Shown here: positions 6,551 to 8,217 of the stretch, one piece after another
How positions within the stretch are numbered: the first letter of the stretch is position 1
How the letters are laid out: each line of letters opens with the position of its first letter
Origin: an uncultured Rhizobiaceae group bacterium
GTDB taxonomy: Bacteria; Pseudomonadota; Alphaproteobacteria; Rhizobiales; Rhizobiaceae
Direction of reading: 5' to 3'
Length of the DNA: 8,217 bases
NCBI GenBank assembly: GCA_905479965.1
Contig: CAJQOR010000341.1
Coordinates: 1 to 8,217 of the forward strand
Translations under genes and position numbers: made by a program
Notes under the pieces: generated by a model
Database searches by the model: none
Told to the model about the DNA's origin: nothing
What the model saw: the letters and a program-made list of their open reading frames with translations, nothing else

Positions 6551-6592
6551 CGACGAAATGTCGGAGTTAGGGCAAATTTCGTCAAAATGCAC
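6551..6592 (+). promoter_or_regulatory. Paired operator (ATGTCGGA element) upstream of the TRAP genes
   Basis: CGACGAAATGTCGGA (6551-6565) contains the perfect repeat GAC-N5-GTC at 6552-6562 and the exact 8-mer ATGTCGGA at 6558-6565. The second half-site CGTCAAAATGCAC (6580-6592) begins 22 bases after the start of the 8-mer, with centres at 6557 and 6586. The element aligns without gaps to the lrp and racemase copies and has the same orientation toward its gene. It lies about 85 bp before the TRAP ATG at 6677. No convincing -35/-10 pair was found in the 200-bp gap. Confidence 0.6.
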
Positions 6593-6676
6593 AGCTGAAT
6601 TCGATTTGTCCGGAATAAACGATGTCTACAGAACAATACTAAAAACAAGACTTATTTATAAAACTGGAGAGAATAA

Positions 6677-7648
6677 ATGCTTAAAATAAAATTACTTGCG
6701 GCGACTGCCGTATTTGCGTTTGGTGCGCAAGCTGCGCACGCAGAAAAGTGGGATATGGCTCTTGCGTATTCAGCAACAAACTTCCACTCCGAGGCGGCAG
6801 CAGCATTTGCGGCGGAGGTGACAGAGAAATCCGGTGGTGATCTGGAAATTGTCACGCATCCTGGTGGTTCATTATTTGGTGGTGCAGAAATATTCGGTGC
6901 TGTTCGTAAAGGATTGGCTCCAATTGGCGAACGTTTGATTTCGGCGCTAGGCAACGACAATGCACTTTATGAAATTGATTCTGTGCCGTTCCTAGCAACA
7001 GGCTTTGCCGGTGCAAAGAAACTCTACAAAGCTTCAAAACCTGCGCTTATTGAAACGCTTGAAGAAGCCCGCCTACACTTTCTTTATTCCTGCCCTTGGC
7101 CGCCACAAGGCTTTTATTCAGTCAAAGCTGCTGGCGCTCTCGATGATATCAAGGGTCTTAAATTCCGCGCTTACAACGCAACAACATCAAAAATGGCTGA
7201 AGGTTTGGGCATGCTGCCAACAAAAATTGAAGCAGCTGAGTTAAGCCAGGCATTTGCGACAGGTGTGGCTGAATCCATGATCTCCTCAGGATCAACTGGC
7301 TATGATCGAAAATTATGGGAACATGTGGATTATTATTATGATGTAAAAGCTTGGTTGCCGCGCAACATGGTCATTGTTAACGGTAAGGCTTGGAACAAGC
7401 TTGATGACGATACCAAAGCAATTGTTGAAGCTGCAGCAGCAACTGCAGAAGAAGCTTGCTGGGCAAAGTCAGAAGAGCTTGATCAGTGGTACATCGAACA
7501 ATTCAAAGTCAATGGCATGAATGTCGACGCGCTTAATCCTCAAATGAAGGCTGAATTTGAAAAAGTTGGAGAAAGCCTCAAAAATGCGTGGCTTGAACGC
7601 GCAGGTGAAAAGGGTGCCAAGGTCTTAGAAGCTTACAGTAAAATGTAG
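6677..7648 (+). CDS. TRAP transporter periplasmic substrate-binding protein (DctP family)
   Basis: 323 residues, standard for TRAP binding proteins. A signal peptide covers residues 1-22 (MLKIK, a hydrophobic core, then AQAAHA), with cleavage expected before EKWDMALAY; the mature protein is periplasmic. The conserved DctP helix-strand region GLKFRAYNATTSKMAEGLGM carries Arg164, the position that in this family forms the salt bridge with the ligand carboxylate. PPQGFYSVK (142-150) and the AELSQAFATGVAES block (187-200) are also typical. It delivers an organic acid or amino acid to the DctQ/DctM membrane subunits for sodium- or proton-driven uptake. The start is supported by GGAGAG (6666-6671), five bases before the ATG. 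It has its own upstream operator and is followed by a terminator hairpin before the membrane subunit gene. A serine- and tryptophan-rich pocket segment (SCPWPPQ) does not by itself identify the ligand. Confidence 0.95.
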   Translation: MLKIKLLAATAVFAFGAQAAHAEKWDMALAYSATNFHSEAAAAFAAEVTEKSGGDLEIVTHPGGSLFGGAEIFGAVRKGLAPIGERLISALGNDNALYEIDSVPFLATGFAGAKKLYKASKPALIETLEEARLHFLYSCPWPPQGFYSVKAAGALDDIKGLKFRAYNATTSKMAEGLGMLPTKIEAAELSQAFATGVAESMISSGSTGYDRKLWEHVDYYYDVKAWLPRNMVIVNGKAWNKLDDDTKAIVEAAAATAEEACWAKSEELDQWYIEQFKVNGMNVDALNPQMKAEFEKVGESLKNAWLERAGEKGAKVLEAYSKM

Positions 7649-7666
7649 GCAATCGGGAAATTGATC

Positions 7667-7693
7667 AGGCAGCCTTTAAGGGCTGCCTTTTTT
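7667..7693 (+). terminator. Intrinsic terminator/attenuator between TRAP binding-protein and membrane-subunit genes
   Basis: AGGCAGCC (7667-7674), loop TTTAAG, then GGCTGCCT (7681-7688) form an 8-bp GC-rich perfect stem running into six consecutive T (7688-7693). It starts 18 bases after the binding-protein stop and ends 16 bases before the DctQ start. Its position between co-oriented genes of one transporter suggests partial termination, or 3'-end protection, that gives more binding protein than membrane subunits. Confidence 0.88.
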
Positions 7694-7695
7694 CT

Positions 7696-7703
7696 AAGGA
7701 GAT
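7696..7703 (+). promoter_or_regulatory. Shine-Dalgarno that sets a TTG start for the DctQ subunit
   Basis: AAGGAGAT ends six bases before TTG at 7710-7712. The first in-frame ATG (7731) is 27 bases downstream of the box, which is too far, so the TTG start is preferred. Confidence 0.65.
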
Positions 7704-7709
7704 GCAGTC

Positions 7710-8217
7710 TTGTTACAGAAAATATCAAATATGTTAGACCACATATACCGCATAGGTGCGTGGGGAGCCGGTGCTCTACTTGTTTTATTGTGTTCACTGG
7801 TTATCTACAGCATCCTGTCGCGGCTTTTCGGTTTCTATGCAGGCGGAGCAACCGACGTAGCTGGATATGTCATGGCGACCAGTTCATTCCTTGCGCTCTC
7901 ATATACGTTCCGCACTCAAGGACATATTAGAGTTACCCTCTTCATTGATAGATCTTTCGGCGGTACTCGCCGAATGTTTGAGCTTGTCGCATTGGCTGTT
8001 ATGTCGATCGCCACGGCCTTTATCGCATTTTATATGTATCGTTTGGCTTATGACAGCTATGATTTTGGTGAGCGAAGTGAGGGTGCGGATGCAATTCTAC
8101 TTTGGATACCTCAGACGCCGGTGGCCATCGGCTCTACTTTATTAGCTATTGCGGTTCTTCATACATTTTTGCAGGCCGTGTTTGACTATGACGCGGTCAA
8201 TCCTGAAACAAGTGAAC
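7710..8217 (+). CDS. TRAP transporter small membrane subunit (DctQ family), cut by the right edge
   Basis: The frame is open from TTG 7710 to the window end (169 codons seen; family members are about 160-200). Four hydrophobic segments fit the DctQ topology: about 17-37, 49-67, 89-110 and 136-157. Family residues include GGATDVAGYVMATSSFLALSYTFR (45-68), the conserved QGHIRV at the end of helix 2 (70-75), and LLWIPQTPVAIGS before helix 4. The protein sits in the inner membrane and pairs with the large DctM subunit, which should follow to the right. The hydrophilic tail FDYDAVNPETSE at the edge suggests the stop is close. The start is TTG by the AAGGAGAT box; ATG 7731 is the alternative and would shorten the protein by seven residues. 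Confidence 0.92.
   Translation, partial: MLQKISNMLDHIYRIGAWGAGALLVLLCSLVIYSILSRLFGFYAGGATDVAGYVMATSSFLALSYTFRTQGHIRVTLFIDRSFGGTRRMFELVALAVMSIATAFIAFYMYRLAYDSYDFGERSEGADAILLWIPQTPVAIGSTLLAIAVLHTFLQAVFDYDAVNPETSE

Noticed and set aside
2012..8217. Ectoine or hydroxyectoine degradation cluster (Lrp-type regulator, TRAP uptake and an Asp/Glu-racemase-type protein also occur there)
   Set aside because: The characteristic hydrolase, deacetylase, threonine-dehydratase-like and ornithine-cyclodeaminase-like genes are absent, and a ThDP enzyme is not part of that pathway.

Overview
The window looks like part of a proteobacterial chromosome, probably from an alphaproteobacterium. That placement rests only on moderate-to-low GC, short Shine-Dalgarno boxes and the gene families present (a TRAP transporter, a DadA-like oxidase, an Lrp/AsnC regulator), so the taxonomy is tentative. 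No tRNA, rRNA, CRISPR array, insertion sequence or integrase was seen.

Layout. (1) 1-1155 (+) is the 3' part of a fumarate-reductase-type FAD flavoprotein gene. It reads in one frame to the left edge but carries two in-frame TAA codons, so it is a pseudogene. (2) 1156-2011 has no intact gene. It holds a Cys/His-rich reading frame with no start codon (1252-1500), more stop-riddled remnant-like sequence, a perfect 8-bp inverted repeat (1856-1876) and the upstream region of the next gene. (3) 2012-3751 (+) is an intact acetolactate-synthase-like ThDP enzyme. Its stop overlaps by 4 bp the stop of a convergent Asp/Glu-racemase-family gene (3748-4461, -). (4) 4633-5136 (-) is an Lrp/AsnC regulator, transcribed toward the racemase gene and divergent from a DadA-like FAD amino-acid oxidase gene (5235-6476, +). 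(5) Next come a TRAP periplasmic binding protein (6677-7648, +), a strong hairpin with a T-tract, and a TRAP small membrane subunit (DctQ family, 7710 to the right edge, +). A large DctM subunit is expected just outside the window.

How they may work together. A 42-bp composite element recurs three times without gaps: in the lrp/oxidase intergenic region, upstream of the racemase gene and upstream of the TRAP genes. Each copy has the exact 8-mer ATGTCGGA followed, with fixed spacing, by a second palindromic half-site whose centre lies 29 bp from the first. All three copies point the same way relative to the lrp, racemase or TRAP gene. This is the strongest unexplained signal here. It suggests that the Lrp-like protein controls itself and the whole set as a local regulon. 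A weaker variant may precede the ThDP enzyme.

The inferred pathway is: TRAP uptake of a carboxylate or amino acid, stereo-inversion by the racemase-family enzyme, FAD-dependent oxidative deamination to a 2-oxo acid, and ThDP-dependent decarboxylation or carboligation. The substrate cannot be read from the sequence. Two genes (the oxidase and the DctQ subunit) start with TTG according to their Shine-Dalgarno boxes, and lrp itself may be translated from a leaderless mRNA.
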